Of a DNA stretch of 64,000 bases, positions 53,566-62,204 are shown one piece after another. Position 1 is the stretch's first letter. The number at the start of each line of letters is the position of its first letter. A model generated the notes under the pieces. That model worked only from the letters and a program-made list of their open reading frames with translations, made no database searches and was not told the DNA's origin. The position numbers and the translations under genes were made by a program. Source of the stretch: Dyella sp. A6 (GTDB taxonomy: Bacteria; Pseudomonadota; Gammaproteobacteria; Xanthomonadales; Rhodanobacteraceae); NCBI RefSeq assembly GCF_036320485.1, contig NZ_CP132911.1, positions 1,116,001 through 1,180,000 on the forward strand, given 5' to 3'.

Positions 53566-54660
53566 TCAGATGGCGTAGCGCTCCAGCCAGTGCGCGTAGG
53601 GTGCAGGCAGGGTCCACGAGGCCTTGTCCACGCCCAGCTTGCTGGCGGCGGCGAAGGTCCAATGCGGATCAGCCAGGTGCGAGCGGCCGACCATCACCAG
53701 ATCCAGCGACTCGCTTGCGATCGCCGCCTCGGCGGCCTCCGGCGTGCCGAAGCCCCAGGCGGACGACACCGGCAGGCAGGTTTCCTCGCGCACGCGTCTG
53801 GCGATCGGTGCCATGAACGACGGGCCCCACGGAATGTTGGTCTGCGGGATGGTGAAACCCACGCTCACGCTCAGCATGTCCAGGCCTTCGCGCTTGAAGT
53901 TCTGCACCAGCGCGATGGACTCGGCGAGCGTTTCCTCGTCGCGGCCGTCGAACTCCAGCACGCCGAAGCGCGCGGTCAGCGGCAGGTGTTCCGGCCACAC
54001 CTTGCGCACCGCCGCCAGCGTTTCCAGCAGGAAGCGGCCACGGTTCTCCGGCGAGCCGCCGTAGCTGTCGTCACGCTGGTTGCTGTGATGGGAGAAGAAG
54101 CTCTGGCCCAGGTAGCCGTGGGCGAAGTGCAGCTCCAGCCATTCGAAGCCGGCATCGAGCGCACGCCTGGCCGCCGCCACGAAATCCTCGCGCACGCGGG
54201 CGATGTCCTCGATCGTCATCGCCTTGGGCACGCGCGACAGATGGCCGCCGAACGCCTGTGCGGACGGGGCGAGTGTTTGCCAGTAGCGCGGATCGCTCTC
54301 GGCGATGTGGTCGTCGCCGTCCCACGGACGGTTGGCGTTGGCCTTGCGGCCGGCGTGGCCGATCTGGATGCCCGGCACCGCGCCGCCGGCCTTGATCGCC
54401 GCCACTATCGGCTTCAGCGCTTCGGTCTGGGCGTCATTCCACAGGCCCAGGCAGTTGGGCGTGATGCGGCCTTCCGGCGACACCGCGGTCGCCTCGACGA
54501 TCACCAGCCCGGCGCCACCCCGGGCCATGCCGGCCAGGTGCACGTGATGCCAGTCGTTGGCGACGCCGTCGATGGCCTCGTACTGGCACATCGGCGGTAC
54601 CGCCACGCGGTTGCGCAGGGTGACGCCCTTGAGCGTGAAGGGTTGGAACAGTGCGGACAT
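53566..54660 (-). CDS. NADH:flavin oxidoreductase, Old Yellow Enzyme family (YqjM-like)
   Basis: 364 residues (AAGGAT before ATG 54660). TIM-barrel OYE pattern: LRNRVAVPPMCQYEAIDGVA with the flavin-modulating Cys of the YqjM class, HVHLAGMARGGAGLVIVEAT, QIGHAGRKANANRPW, FEWLELHFAHGYLGQSFFSH and NQRDDSYGGSPENRGRFLLE. It reduces activated C=C bonds or nitro groups with NAD(P)H. Divergent from an ArsR-type regulator across a palindrome. Confidence 0.93.
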   Translation of the reverse strand: MSALFQPFTLKGVTLRNRVAVPPMCQYEAIDGVANDWHHVHLAGMARGGAGLVIVEATAVSPEGRITPNCLGLWNDAQTEALKPIVAAIKAGGAVPGIQIGHAGRKANANRPWDGDDHIAESDPRYWQTLAPSAQAFGGHLSRVPKAMTIEDIARVREDFVAAARRALDAGFEWLELHFAHGYLGQSFFSHHSNQRDDSYGGSPENRGRFLLETLAAVRKVWPEHLPLTARFGVLEFDGRDEETLAESIALVQNFKREGLDMLSVSVGFTIPQTNIPWGPSFMAPIARRVREETCLPVSSAWGFGTPEAAEAAIASESLDLVMVGRSHLADPHWTFAAASKLGVDKASWTLPAPYAHWLERYAI

Positions 54661-54701
54661 GGGGGATCCTTGCCGGTCGGGGGAGTGGTTCAATGTGATT
54701 A

Positions 54702-54717
54702 TTCGATAATAATCGAA
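54702..54717. promoter_or_regulatory. TTCGAT-ATCGAA palindrome between OYE and ArsR-type genes
   Basis: TTCGATAATAATCGAA, perfect 6-bp arms with a 4-base spacer, is followed by another ATCGAT 8 bases on. It lies in the AT-rich divergent promoter region between 54660 and 54756, fitting an operator of the adjacent ArsR-type repressor (inference). Confidence 0.55.
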
Positions 54718-54755
54718 CTATCGATCAACAGCCAACCCGGCTATGCTTCCGGCCC

Positions 54756-55058
54756 ATGCGTCCCTTCAAGCATCCCGCCCCCGAACAGTTCGCCCTGGAG
54801 CGCATCTTTCATGCGCTGAGCGATCCGGCGCGGCTCGATATCGTGCGGCACCTTGCCGGCGTGGCCCAGGCGACCTGCGGCGAACTCGAATTCGGTCGTC
54901 CCAAGTCGAGCATGTCGCACCACTTCCGCATCCTGCGCGAGGCCGGGCTGGTGCATACCTCGTCCGCGGGCACCACGCATCTCAACGCCCTGCGCCGGAA
55001 AGAGCTGGATGCCCGGTTCCCGGGGCTGATCGCGGCGGTGTTGAAGCAGAAGCCGTAG
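54756..55058 (+). CDS. ArsR-type helix-turn-helix regulator
   Basis: 100 residues. Winged helix with ALSDPARLDIVRHLAGVAQA, the recognition part KSSMSHHFRILREAGLVHTS and a short C-terminus. It lacks the paired Cys metal site of SmtB/ArsR sensors (one Cys, in ATCGEL), so it may sense an organic ligand or redox state. Divergent from the OYE gene, the likely target. Confidence 0.9.
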   Translation: MRPFKHPAPEQFALERIFHALSDPARLDIVRHLAGVAQATCGELEFGRPKSSMSHHFRILREAGLVHTSSAGTTHLNALRRKELDARFPGLIAAVLKQKP

Positions 55059-55161
55059 CGCCGACTGGGCGCTCGCTGTATCGATGCCCCAGTCCTCGCC
55101 AACGCTGATGTTCCCTCGCTGTGACTTCCGTCCTCGCGAGTACCACTCACGCTCCCTCAAC

Positions 55162-55258
55162 GTCATTCCCGCGCAGGCGGGAATCCAACGTTGTAGATGC
55201 TTTACCGCTTTACCCGCCGACAGTCGGGTGTCTGGATTCCCGCCTGCACGGGAATGAC
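55162..55258. repeat. REP-like pair of palindromic units in inverted orientation
   Basis: Unit one at 55162-55187 contains ATTCCCGC-GCAG-GCGGGAAT, itself a hairpin. Unit two at 55233-55258 is nearly its reverse complement, containing ATTCCCG and CGGGAAT. The two units are separated by 45 bases. This matches the repetitive extragenic palindromes common in Xanthomonadales and related bacteria (established as a class; this copy by pattern). It lies between the ArsR-type and cyclophilin genes. Confidence 0.8.
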
Positions 55259-55299
55259 CACCGTGGCCGGTGTGGCCATCACGCCGCACCGCCGGCCGC

Positions 55300-56244
55300 C
55301 TACGGCAGCGGCTTGCCGTTGACCCGCACCGGCGCGCTGATGTCGCAGATGCCGACCTTGCCCACTGGCTGGGGGTAGAACGCGTTGTGTCCGTGGCGGG
55401 CGACGTCGATCATCGCGTGGAAGGTGGGGCTGCTGGTACGCAGCACCTGGATCTTCTCGCGCTGGGCTGGCGGCAGGTCCGAGGCCAGCGTCATCGACAC
55501 GATGGGCGTGCGCTGCGACGCCTTGGTGTAGAAGCCCATCGGTCCGCTGCCGCGCGGCAGTGACGACAGGTACTGCATGCCCTGCAGCACGCGGCCAGCC
55601 ACCGCCAGGTTGTGGTCCAGCCGGCGCGGCGCCTGGCCGATGATCGCGTACAGCGCGCTGCCGTTGCCGCTGTCGGGCGCCACGTCGCGCGCCACGCCGA
55701 CCATGCCGTAGCACTGCACCAGCCATTCGCGTCCGCTGGCCGGGTCGCGGGCCACCGGGAAGCCATGACTGAAGCCGACTTGCGGCGCGTACACGTCGCC
55801 ATCGGGCAGCGGTGTCCAGTCCAGTTCGGGATAACCCGGCGTGGGCTTGATCGGCCGGGTGAACTCGGCCGGCAGCGTGGCTTTGGCCTTGCCCAGCGGG
55901 TGCATCTTCGCCTTGTCGCCGCCGTCGTCGCTGTTCGGGTCGTCCCACTGCGTCACGAAGTTGTCCTGCACCCGCACGATGGCCAGGCCATCGAAATAGT
56001 GCCCGCGCACCAGGGTGCGGATGTTGGCCGTGTGCAGCGGGCTGAAAGACGGCGCCAGCTCGATCACCACGCGGCCCTTGGGCAGCTGCATGTAGACCAG
56101 GTTATGCGGATCGGGCGTGCGCCATTCCGACGGTTTGGACGCAGCCAGCAACTGCTTCGTGGTGGGAGTGTCCTTGGCGTGGACGGCCAGCGCCGGCAGG
56201 CAGCCGGCGAGGGCGAGCGACAGGGCGGCCAGGCGGTAGCGCAT
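55300..56244 (-). CDS. Exported cyclophilin-type peptidyl-prolyl isomerase
   Basis: 314 residues from ATG 56244 (GGAG 7 bases upstream). Signal peptide (about 1-23). The cyclophilin fold appears from LPKGRVVIELAPSFSPLHTA through VRGHYFDGLAIVRVQDNFVT and GQAPRRLDHNLAVAGRVLQG, with unusual long inserts compared with a 165-residue cyclophilin. It probably assists folding in the periplasm. It lies downstream of cycA on the same strand, 4 bases after its stop. Confidence 0.88.
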   Translation of the reverse strand: MRYRLAALSLALAGCLPALAVHAKDTPTTKQLLAASKPSEWRTPDPHNLVYMQLPKGRVVIELAPSFSPLHTANIRTLVRGHYFDGLAIVRVQDNFVTQWDDPNSDDGGDKAKMHPLGKAKATLPAEFTRPIKPTPGYPELDWTPLPDGDVYAPQVGFSHGFPVARDPASGREWLVQCYGMVGVARDVAPDSGNGSALYAIIGQAPRRLDHNLAVAGRVLQGMQYLSSLPRGSGPMGFYTKASQRTPIVSMTLASDLPPAQREKIQVLRTSSPTFHAMIDVARHGHNAFYPQPVGKVGICDISAPVRVNGKPLP

Positions 56245-56248
56245 CGGT

Positions 56249-57643
56249 TTACTCCACAACGGGTGCGTGACGGCTGTTGCGGCGGCCCTTCCACAGGTAG
56301 CCGATGCCCAGCAGCAGGAACCAGACCGGGCTGGCCAGCAGAGCTTCGCGGGTATCCGGCTGCAGGGTGAGCAGCACCAGCACGAAGGCGAAGAACGCCA
56401 GGCAGACCACGCACATCGCCACGCCGCCGGGCATCTTGTAGGCCGAGCTTGCATGCAGCTCGGGGCGCTTGCGCCGGTAGGCGATGTACGCGCACAGGAT
56501 CAGCGACCAGATGAACATGAACAGCACGGCCGACAGCGTGGTGACCAGGGTGAAGGCGGTCACCAGGTTGGGAATCACATACACCAGCATGGCGCCCACC
56601 AGCAGCGCGGCGCAGGAGAAGAGCAGACCGCGCGCGGGTACCGCGGCGCGCGACAGCTTGCCGAACGTGGCCGGCGCGTGGCCTTCCTCGGCCAGGCCGT
56701 AGAGCATGCGGCTGGTCGAGAAGATGCCGCTGTTCGACGAGGACATCGCCGAGGTCAGCACCACGAAATTGATCAGGCTGGCCGCGGCGGGAATGCCGGC
56801 CAGCACAAACAGTTCCACGAACGGGCTGTGGTCGGGCCGCACCAGCCGCCACGGCGTCACCGTCATGATCACCACCAGTGCCAGCACGTAGAACAGCAGG
56901 ATGCGCACCGGGATCGAGTTGATCGCCTTGGGCAGGTTGCGCTCCGGGTCGGCGGTCTCGGCGGCGGTGGTGCCCACCAGTTCGATGCCGACGAAGGCGA
57001 ACACCGCGATCTGGAAGCCGGCGAAGAAGCCGCTCCAGCCAGTCGGGAAGAAGCCGCCGTCGTTCCACAGGTTGGCCAGCGACGCCTTGTTGCCGGCGGG
57101 CGAGGTGAAGCCCCACATGATCATGCCGAAGCCCACCACGATCAGCGCGATGATGGCGACGATCTTGATCAGCGCGAACCAGAATTCCATTTCGCCGAAC
57201 AACCGCACCGCGGTCAGGTTCAGCGTCAGCAGAATGCCCACGCACAGCAATGCGGGTATCCACGGTGCCAGTCCCGGCAGCCAGAACTGCGCGTAGGACG
57301 CGATCGCGATGACGTCGGCGATGGCGGTGACGATCCAGCAGAACCAGTAGGTCCAGCCGCAGAAGAACCCGGCCCATGGCCCCAGCAGGTCGGTGGAGAA
57401 GTCGATGAACGACTTGTACTGCAGGTTCGACAGCAGCAGCTCGCCCATCGCCCGCATCACGAAGAACAGCATGACGCCGATGATCATGTACACCAGCAGG
57501 ATCGACGGCCCGGCCAGGCTGATCGTCTTGCCCGAGCCCATGAACAGGCCGGTGCCGATGGCGCCGCCGATCGCGATCAGCTGCAGGTGGCGGTTGGAGA
57601 GGCTGCGCCTCAGGTGATCCGGTTGCTCCGGGTGTGCGGTCAT
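56249..57643 (-). CDS. cycA: D-serine/D-alanine/glycine transporter
   Basis: 464 residues, about 12 helices, APC superfamily. Strong CycA match: HLQLIAIGGAIGTGLFMGSG, VMRAMGELLLSNLQYKSFID, FAGFQIAVFAFVGIELVGTT and VVLTSAMSSSNSGIFSTSRM. It takes up D-Ser, D-Ala and Gly by proton symport. The start is ATG 57643; longer frames upstream are not supported by a ribosome site. The linkage to a cyclophilin gene is notable but unexplained. Confidence 0.95.
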   Translation of the reverse strand: MTAHPEQPDHLRRSLSNRHLQLIAIGGAIGTGLFMGSGKTISLAGPSILLVYMIIGVMLFFVMRAMGELLLSNLQYKSFIDFSTDLLGPWAGFFCGWTYWFCWIVTAIADVIAIASYAQFWLPGLAPWIPALLCVGILLTLNLTAVRLFGEMEFWFALIKIVAIIALIVVGFGMIMWGFTSPAGNKASLANLWNDGGFFPTGWSGFFAGFQIAVFAFVGIELVGTTAAETADPERNLPKAINSIPVRILLFYVLALVVIMTVTPWRLVRPDHSPFVELFVLAGIPAAASLINFVVLTSAMSSSNSGIFSTSRMLYGLAEEGHAPATFGKLSRAAVPARGLLFSCAALLVGAMLVYVIPNLVTAFTLVTTLSAVLFMFIWSLILCAYIAYRRKRPELHASSAYKMPGGVAMCVVCLAFFAFVLVLLTLQPDTREALLASPVWFLLLGIGYLWKGRRNSRHAPVVE

Positions 57644-57880
57644 GTGGGCGCCAGGTTGGTGAACAAGACCACAACATAAAAGAAACGCCCGACCCGGGGA
57701 AGGCGCTTGTGCGCGCCTTGCCCGGGCAGCAGGTGCCGTGGCGGTGCAGGTGTCGACAAGGCCCCGCCAGGCGGGCAGGCCAGCAGCCTGCACGGCCATC
57801 GATTTCGCCCTTCATCGATAGGGTCGGTGTGCGATGATCGGACGCCGTGCCGTTTCCGGATTTTCATGGGGGAGAAGTTC

Positions 57881-58561
57881 GTGCCGACGATGCCTGTTGT
57901 GGGTTTGGCGATAGCGCTGGGCGGCCCATTGCTTCTCGTGCTTCTGGTGCGGTGTCTTGCCCTGGACGCGGTTTCGCTGGCCAGCCGGCTGACGCTCTGG
58001 GCGCTTGCGGGCATCGTGCTTGCGATCGCCGTCCACGATGGCGGGTCCTGGCCGTCGATGATGGGCATCGGGCCGTTCGGGTGGACCGATTTCCTGACCA
58101 CTGTGGTGGCCATCGTCGTGATGCTGGTCGGCGCCATCGTGCTGCAGCTTTGCGTGGCGAAGCTCGGCTTCAATCGTGCATCCGGATCGGGCCTGCAGAA
58201 GAAGATTTACGCCCTCTCGGCCCGGTACCGGGTCTTCATGATTTTCACGGCTGCGGTCACCGAGGAGATTCTGTATCGCGGCTATGCCATCGGTATCGGG
58301 CAGAGCGTGTTCGGCAGCCTGTCGGTGGCCTTCGCCGTCTCGCTGATCGTGTTCGTCGCGGCGCATTTCACGCACGGTGCCAAGGCACTGGTCACCATTT
58401 TCTGGGTGTCGCTGGTGATGTCCCTGCTGTTCGTCTACACCGGCAACCTGATCACCTGCATGCTCGCGCATTTCGCCGTCGACGCTTTCGGAGTCCTGTT
58501 CGCGCCATGGGCCATGGCCCGGCAGCAAGCGCGGGCCGAACTGGCAACCGGCAATGGCTAG
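57881..58561 (+). CDS. CPBP-family intramembrane metalloprotease
   Basis: 226 residues from GTG 57881, chosen because GGGGGAG lies 6 bases upstream; ATGs at 57866 and 57890 are alternatives. Several transmembrane helices. CPBP motifs are present: EEILYRG (motif 1), FVAAHFTHG (motif 2) and CMLAHFAVDAFG (motif 4). These are Abi/CAAX-type membrane proteases, often linked to bacteriocin immunity or prenyl-protein processing; the substrate is unknown. No bacteriocin gene is adjacent. Confidence 0.88.
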   Translation: MPTMPVVGLAIALGGPLLLVLLVRCLALDAVSLASRLTLWALAGIVLAIAVHDGGSWPSMMGIGPFGWTDFLTTVVAIVVMLVGAIVLQLCVAKLGFNRASGSGLQKKIYALSARYRVFMIFTAAVTEEILYRGYAIGIGQSVFGSLSVAFAVSLIVFVAAHFTHGAKALVTIFWVSLVMSLLFVYTGNLITCMLAHFAVDAFGVLFAPWAMARQQARAELATGNG

Positions 58562-58630
58562 CGACTGCCAGACCTTCGCGGCGCCAGCCGTCGGGCCCGA
58601 TCCGTCGTTCCAGAGACGATCGCGACGGTA

Positions 58631-59023
58631 TCAGCCGGGCCGGTGCATTGCGCAGAGCTTGTTGCCGTCCGGATCGCGTACGTAAGCCAGGTACATGGGG
58701 CCCATGCTGCTCTCGCGTATGCCCGGCGGATCTTCGACCGACGTTCCGCCGTTCGCCACCGCCGCGTCGTGAAACTGCTGCACCTGCTCGGGCGACGCGC
58801 ACTTGAAGCCGATGGTGCCGCCGTTCGCGAACGTGGCCGGCTCTCCGTTGATCGGCTCGCTGACGCCGAACGAGCCACCATCATGCCGATAGAACAGGCG
58901 GTCCTGCCCGGTGCGGTTCGTGTTCCGCATCGGCTCGCCCACGCCAAGCACGCCGAGCACCGCGTCATAGAACCGCTTCGATCGCTCGATATCGCCAGAG
59001 CCGACCATCACGTGACTGAACAT
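58631..59023 (-). CDS. VOC-family protein
   Basis: 130 residues from ATG 59023 (GGAG upstream). VOC pattern MFSHVMVGSGDIERSKRFYD, FGVSEPINGEPATFANGG and MYLAYVRDPDGNKLCAMH, with the Asp/Asn metal region at the end. It lies on the same strand as the YciI gene 173 bases upstream. Function unassigned; probably a dioxygenase-like or stress protein. Confidence 0.9.
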   Translation of the reverse strand: MFSHVMVGSGDIERSKRFYDAVLGVLGVGEPMRNTNRTGQDRLFYRHDGGSFGVSEPINGEPATFANGGTIGFKCASPEQVQQFHDAAVANGGTSVEDPPGIRESSMGPMYLAYVRDPDGNKLCAMHRPG

Positions 59024-59196
59024 TCGTCTGTCTCCAAAGTCTTCTGTGTGAGCCGCAGCTGTCGCATCGGGGCGCATGCGAGGACACCCCGCGCCAGCTG
59101 ACCAAATCCGGCGGAGAGCTTAGCGTAAAGCTTGGAGAGCCAGGCGCGGGCATCGCCGCCAAGACCTGTGCTCGATACCGGTCTAAAGTCCACGCA

Positions 59197-59565
59197 TCAG
59201 GTCAGGTAGAAGTCCATCGGGATGAGCTCAACGGCCCACCCGCCTTCTTCGCCGATCCTGGCGGCAGGGTGCATGGATGCGATGCGCAGCGCCTCGTCGT
59301 GACTGTCGGCCTCGATGATGAACAGGCCGCCGACCATTTCCTTCGACTCGGTATAAGGCCCATCGCTGACGTGCGTTTTCCCGTTCCGCGGGCGCAGCGT
59401 CCTCCAGCCGTCCAGGTCGCCAAGCGATGCTGAAACCAGGACCTTGCCGGTGGCACGCATCTTCTCGTCCAGCGCAGGGCATTGGCTCACCAATGCCCTG
59501 ACATCGGCAGGTGCCATCGCGGCGAATTTTTCGGGAGTGAAGTAGGCCAGGCCGAGATATTTCAT
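59197..59565 (-). CDS. YciI/DGPF-domain protein
   Basis: 122 residues (AAGGAT 5 bases before ATG 59565). The YCII domain appears from MKYLGLAYFTPEKFAAMAPA, then VSDGPYTESKEMVGGLFIIE with the DGPF-like motif, and IASMHPAARIGEEG. Such proteins often neighbour ECF sigma factors; none is here. Function unknown. Confidence 0.9.
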   Translation of the reverse strand: MKYLGLAYFTPEKFAAMAPADVRALVSQCPALDEKMRATGKVLVSASLGDLDGWRTLRPRNGKTHVSDGPYTESKEMVGGLFIIEADSHDEALRIASMHPAARIGEEGGWAVELIPMDFYLT

Positions 59566-59665
59566 GGGTCATCCTTTGGTTGGGATGTACGTGCGACGAA
59601 GCTGGCTGCCGGAAGTCGACAATCTTCACTGCAAGATTGCGGCAGAAATCGACTGGGTCCAGAGC

Positions 59666-60874
59666 TCAGGCGGATCGTGCTGCAACGATCGGCGGCACCC
59701 TGGAAGCGCGGCGTGCCGGCAACAGCACTGCAGCCTGACCGAGCACGAGCATGGCAAGCACGCCCAGGGCGACGTACAAGGGCGACAGATGATCCATCTC
59801 GTAGTGCTTCATCATCCATCCGTTGAGACCGAAGGCACACAGCACGCCAACGATCGAACCGCACCCGACGATCAGCAGGTTCTCGAGCAGAAAGTAACGC
59901 AGTATGTCGATCCTTCTGGCGCCGAGTGCCCGTCGCACGCCGATCTGCCGATGCCGCTGACTAACCCAGAAACTGGTCAGGCCGACGATGCCTGCGGCGG
60001 TCACACTCAGCAGGATGACGCAGATCACGGCCATCAGTATCGCGATGCCGCGCTCACCGCGCGAATCCCTGGCCTGTCCCTCGGCAAAGGTATAGATGCC
60101 AGCGCCACGCGGCATTTCGCGCATCGGATTCAAAGCGAAAAGTGCCTTGTGGATTTCGCGTAGTGCAGCCGCTGTGCGACCGGCACGCGCACGCACGTAA
60201 TACTTTGGCCAGGAGGTATCGACTCGCTGTGGCTCGATCACCGAGTAATAGTCCGGATTGCCATCCCACGATGACTGCAGCGGCCCGACAATGCCGATAA
60301 TCGTGGCAGCGTTGCCGTCCTGGAATATCGTCTGACCGAGTGCGTTCCCATTCGGGAACAGTTGATCGGCCAAGGGCTTGCTCACGATGACGACAGGCGA
60401 ATCCGGGAGTGCATGGCCGTGCCGGATCTCGCTCGCGAGAAAGTCGCGACCGGCGATCAGACGCACCCCCAGGGTCGACCGCAAGTACTCGTCTCCATAA
60501 AAATAGTCGGCATGCAGGACTTTGCCTTTGCGATGTGCGTAAAGCGAAATGTCGCCTACGTTGCCGTCCTGCGTTGATGCGGCAGCCTCCTGCACATCCG
60601 GCTGATTCCGTATGGCTTGCAGGTCTGCGCGCTCCAAGGCATCTATCTTCTCGATGACGGTGGCATCGCTGCCGGAGATGCCTGTCAGACCCTGCACGAT
60701 GCAGATCAGCCCATCTTCTTTCACTCCGGTCGAGTGGATCATGTCCTTGATATTGTTGCCGATGATGAAAAAAGCATTGGCGACAATCGTCAAAGTCAGC
60801 GCTATCTGCAGCGCGATGAGTAGCGCTGCGACCTTGTGTCGCCGCAATGCCGCAATGATGGGGTGGACGTTCAC
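59666..60874 (-). CDS. MacB/FtsX-type ABC transporter permease (GTG start)
   Basis: 402 residues from GTG 60874 (AGGA about 9 bases upstream). Transmembrane helix near 20-40, a periplasmic MacB_PCD region (about 40-270), then three helices of the FtsX domain (about 285-395; VWVSQRHRQIGVRRALGARR). It lies 10 bases after the upstream permease gene. A partner permease, ATPase and adaptor are needed for function; only the other permease is visible in this window. Confidence 0.88.
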   Translation of the reverse strand: MNVHPIIAALRRHKVAALLIALQIALTLTIVANAFFIIGNNIKDMIHSTGVKEDGLICIVQGLTGISGSDATVIEKIDALERADLQAIRNQPDVQEAAASTQDGNVGDISLYAHRKGKVLHADYFYGDEYLRSTLGVRLIAGRDFLASEIRHGHALPDSPVVIVSKPLADQLFPNGNALGQTIFQDGNAATIIGIVGPLQSSWDGNPDYYSVIEPQRVDTSWPKYYVRARAGRTAAALREIHKALFALNPMREMPRGAGIYTFAEGQARDSRGERGIAILMAVICVILLSVTAAGIVGLTSFWVSQRHRQIGVRRALGARRIDILRYFLLENLLIVGCGSIVGVLCAFGLNGWMMKHYEMDHLSPLYVALGVLAMLVLGQAAVLLPARRASRVPPIVAARSA

Positions 60875-60884
60875 GCCGCGGTCC

Positions 60885-62204
60885 TCACTGTGCCTTGAGC
60901 TGCAACGCAGGCGGCACACGCGACGCCCGATAGGTCGGATAGAGCGCGGCAAGCAGGGTGCCTGTCACGGCCAGTAGCAGCGTGAGTGCCAGCAAGGACG
61001 GATCGATACGCGCCAGGGCCGCGAGCTCTGGCGGCATCACGACGCCGACACTGAGCACGCCGATGGCCGTCAACAGCAGCCCGAGGCCGCCACCTGCGGT
61101 ACCGATCAGAGCCGCCTCAACGAGGAATTGGGCATAGATGGATACCCGCGACGCACCGAGTGCACGCCGCACGGCGATTTCGCCGCTGCGCCGCAGGAAC
61201 TTCGCGAACAACAGCCCCATGGCATTCAGCAGACAAACGACCAGCAGTCCTTGCGCCACCAACAGCGACACATGGATGTTGCTGGGTACCACGTGCTTGT
61301 AGGCGAGAAAGGCTGTCAGGTCGCGCAGCCGATTGTTCGGATTCCACGGGAAGCGACCCAATTGTTGCTGCTGCCGGGCATACGCATCGAGGTACTGCCG
61401 GTACGCCTGTACGGCCGCCTGGTTATCCAGCTCGACCATGTACGAGAGCCATACACAGTCCGAACGCAGAAGTTCCTTGAATGTCTGGACCGAATCGTGA
61501 CGGCTACTGCAGGTCTCGCCCTGGTTGCCGCCACCGATCGCGTTATTCGAAACCACGGTTTGAAATGGCACAAAGAAGTCGGGGCCATGTCTGCGGAACT
61601 GGAGAAGATCGAAAAATTCCGGTTGCGGATTCCAGTGCCTGAGCACACCCACAACACGGTAGATGTGGCCGGCGATCGTGATCGTTTTGCCGACACTGTT
61701 GCCACCGCCGAACATCATGTGGTTCAAGTGAGCACCGATCACGATGACCGGGTTTTCGCGCGCATCATCGTCAGTGTCCCAGCCTGCTCCGTAGTGGAAT
61801 GGCACATCCAGCATGGGGAAGAAATCGCTGTAGACCGCATAACCCGAGGCGTTGATCAGGCCGTCAGCCGGGCTATGTCGTGGCGGCACGATCAGCCGTG
61901 ACATGCCAATGATGGCCGACTGCCGGAAGGCCCGATGTTGATGCATGAGCGCCATCGTATCGATATAAGTCAGCTTGCTGGGCGGCTCGTCATTTCCGCG
62001 GTGACCTGGTCCCCAGGGATCGATCTGCGGTACGAACAGCTTTGACGACTTCCACGGAATCGGGTCGGCGGACACGCCGCGGAATACCGCATACATCGTC
62101 ATGGACGACGACACCCCAAAGCCGATCGCCAGTACAATCAGCACGGTAAGGCCAGGGCTGCGCCGCAAGCTGCGCACAGCCAGTTCGAGACAATAGCCAA
62201 ACAC
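60885..62204 (-). CDS. MacB/FtsX-type ABC transporter permease (GTG start)
   Basis: 439 residues from GTG 62204 (AAGGGG 7 bases upstream). Same architecture: N-terminal helix (about 18-40), periplasmic domain (about 45-285) with SGYAVYSDFFPMLDVPFHYG and HIYRVVGVLRHWNPQPEFFD, and three C-terminal helices after FLRRSGEIAVRRALGASRVS. It is co-transcribed with the permease at 59666-60874. The small unknown ORF 62259-62618 lies upstream on the same strand, where an ATPase/adaptor pair would be expected. Confidence 0.9.
   Translation of the reverse strand: MFGYCLELAVRSLRRSPGLTVLIVLAIGFGVSSSMTMYAVFRGVSADPIPWKSSKLFVPQIDPWGPGHRGNDEPPSKLTYIDTMALMHQHRAFRQSAIIGMSRLIVPPRHSPADGLINASGYAVYSDFFPMLDVPFHYGAGWDTDDDARENPVIVIGAHLNHMMFGGGNSVGKTITIAGHIYRVVGVLRHWNPQPEFFDLLQFRRHGPDFFVPFQTVVSNNAIGGGNQGETCSSRHDSVQTFKELLRSDCVWLSYMVELDNQAAVQAYRQYLDAYARQQQQLGRFPWNPNNRLRDLTAFLAYKHVVPSNIHVSLLVAQGLLVVCLLNAMGLLFAKFLRRSGEIAVRRALGASRVSIYAQFLVEAALIGTAGGGLGLLLTAIGVLSVGVVMPPELAALARIDPSLLALTLLLAVTGTLLAALYPTYRASRVPPALQLKAQ

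Noticed and set aside
57660-57770. Possible riboswitch upstream of cycA
   Set aside because: GC-rich pairings exist, but I could not match them to any known glycine or other riboswitch core.
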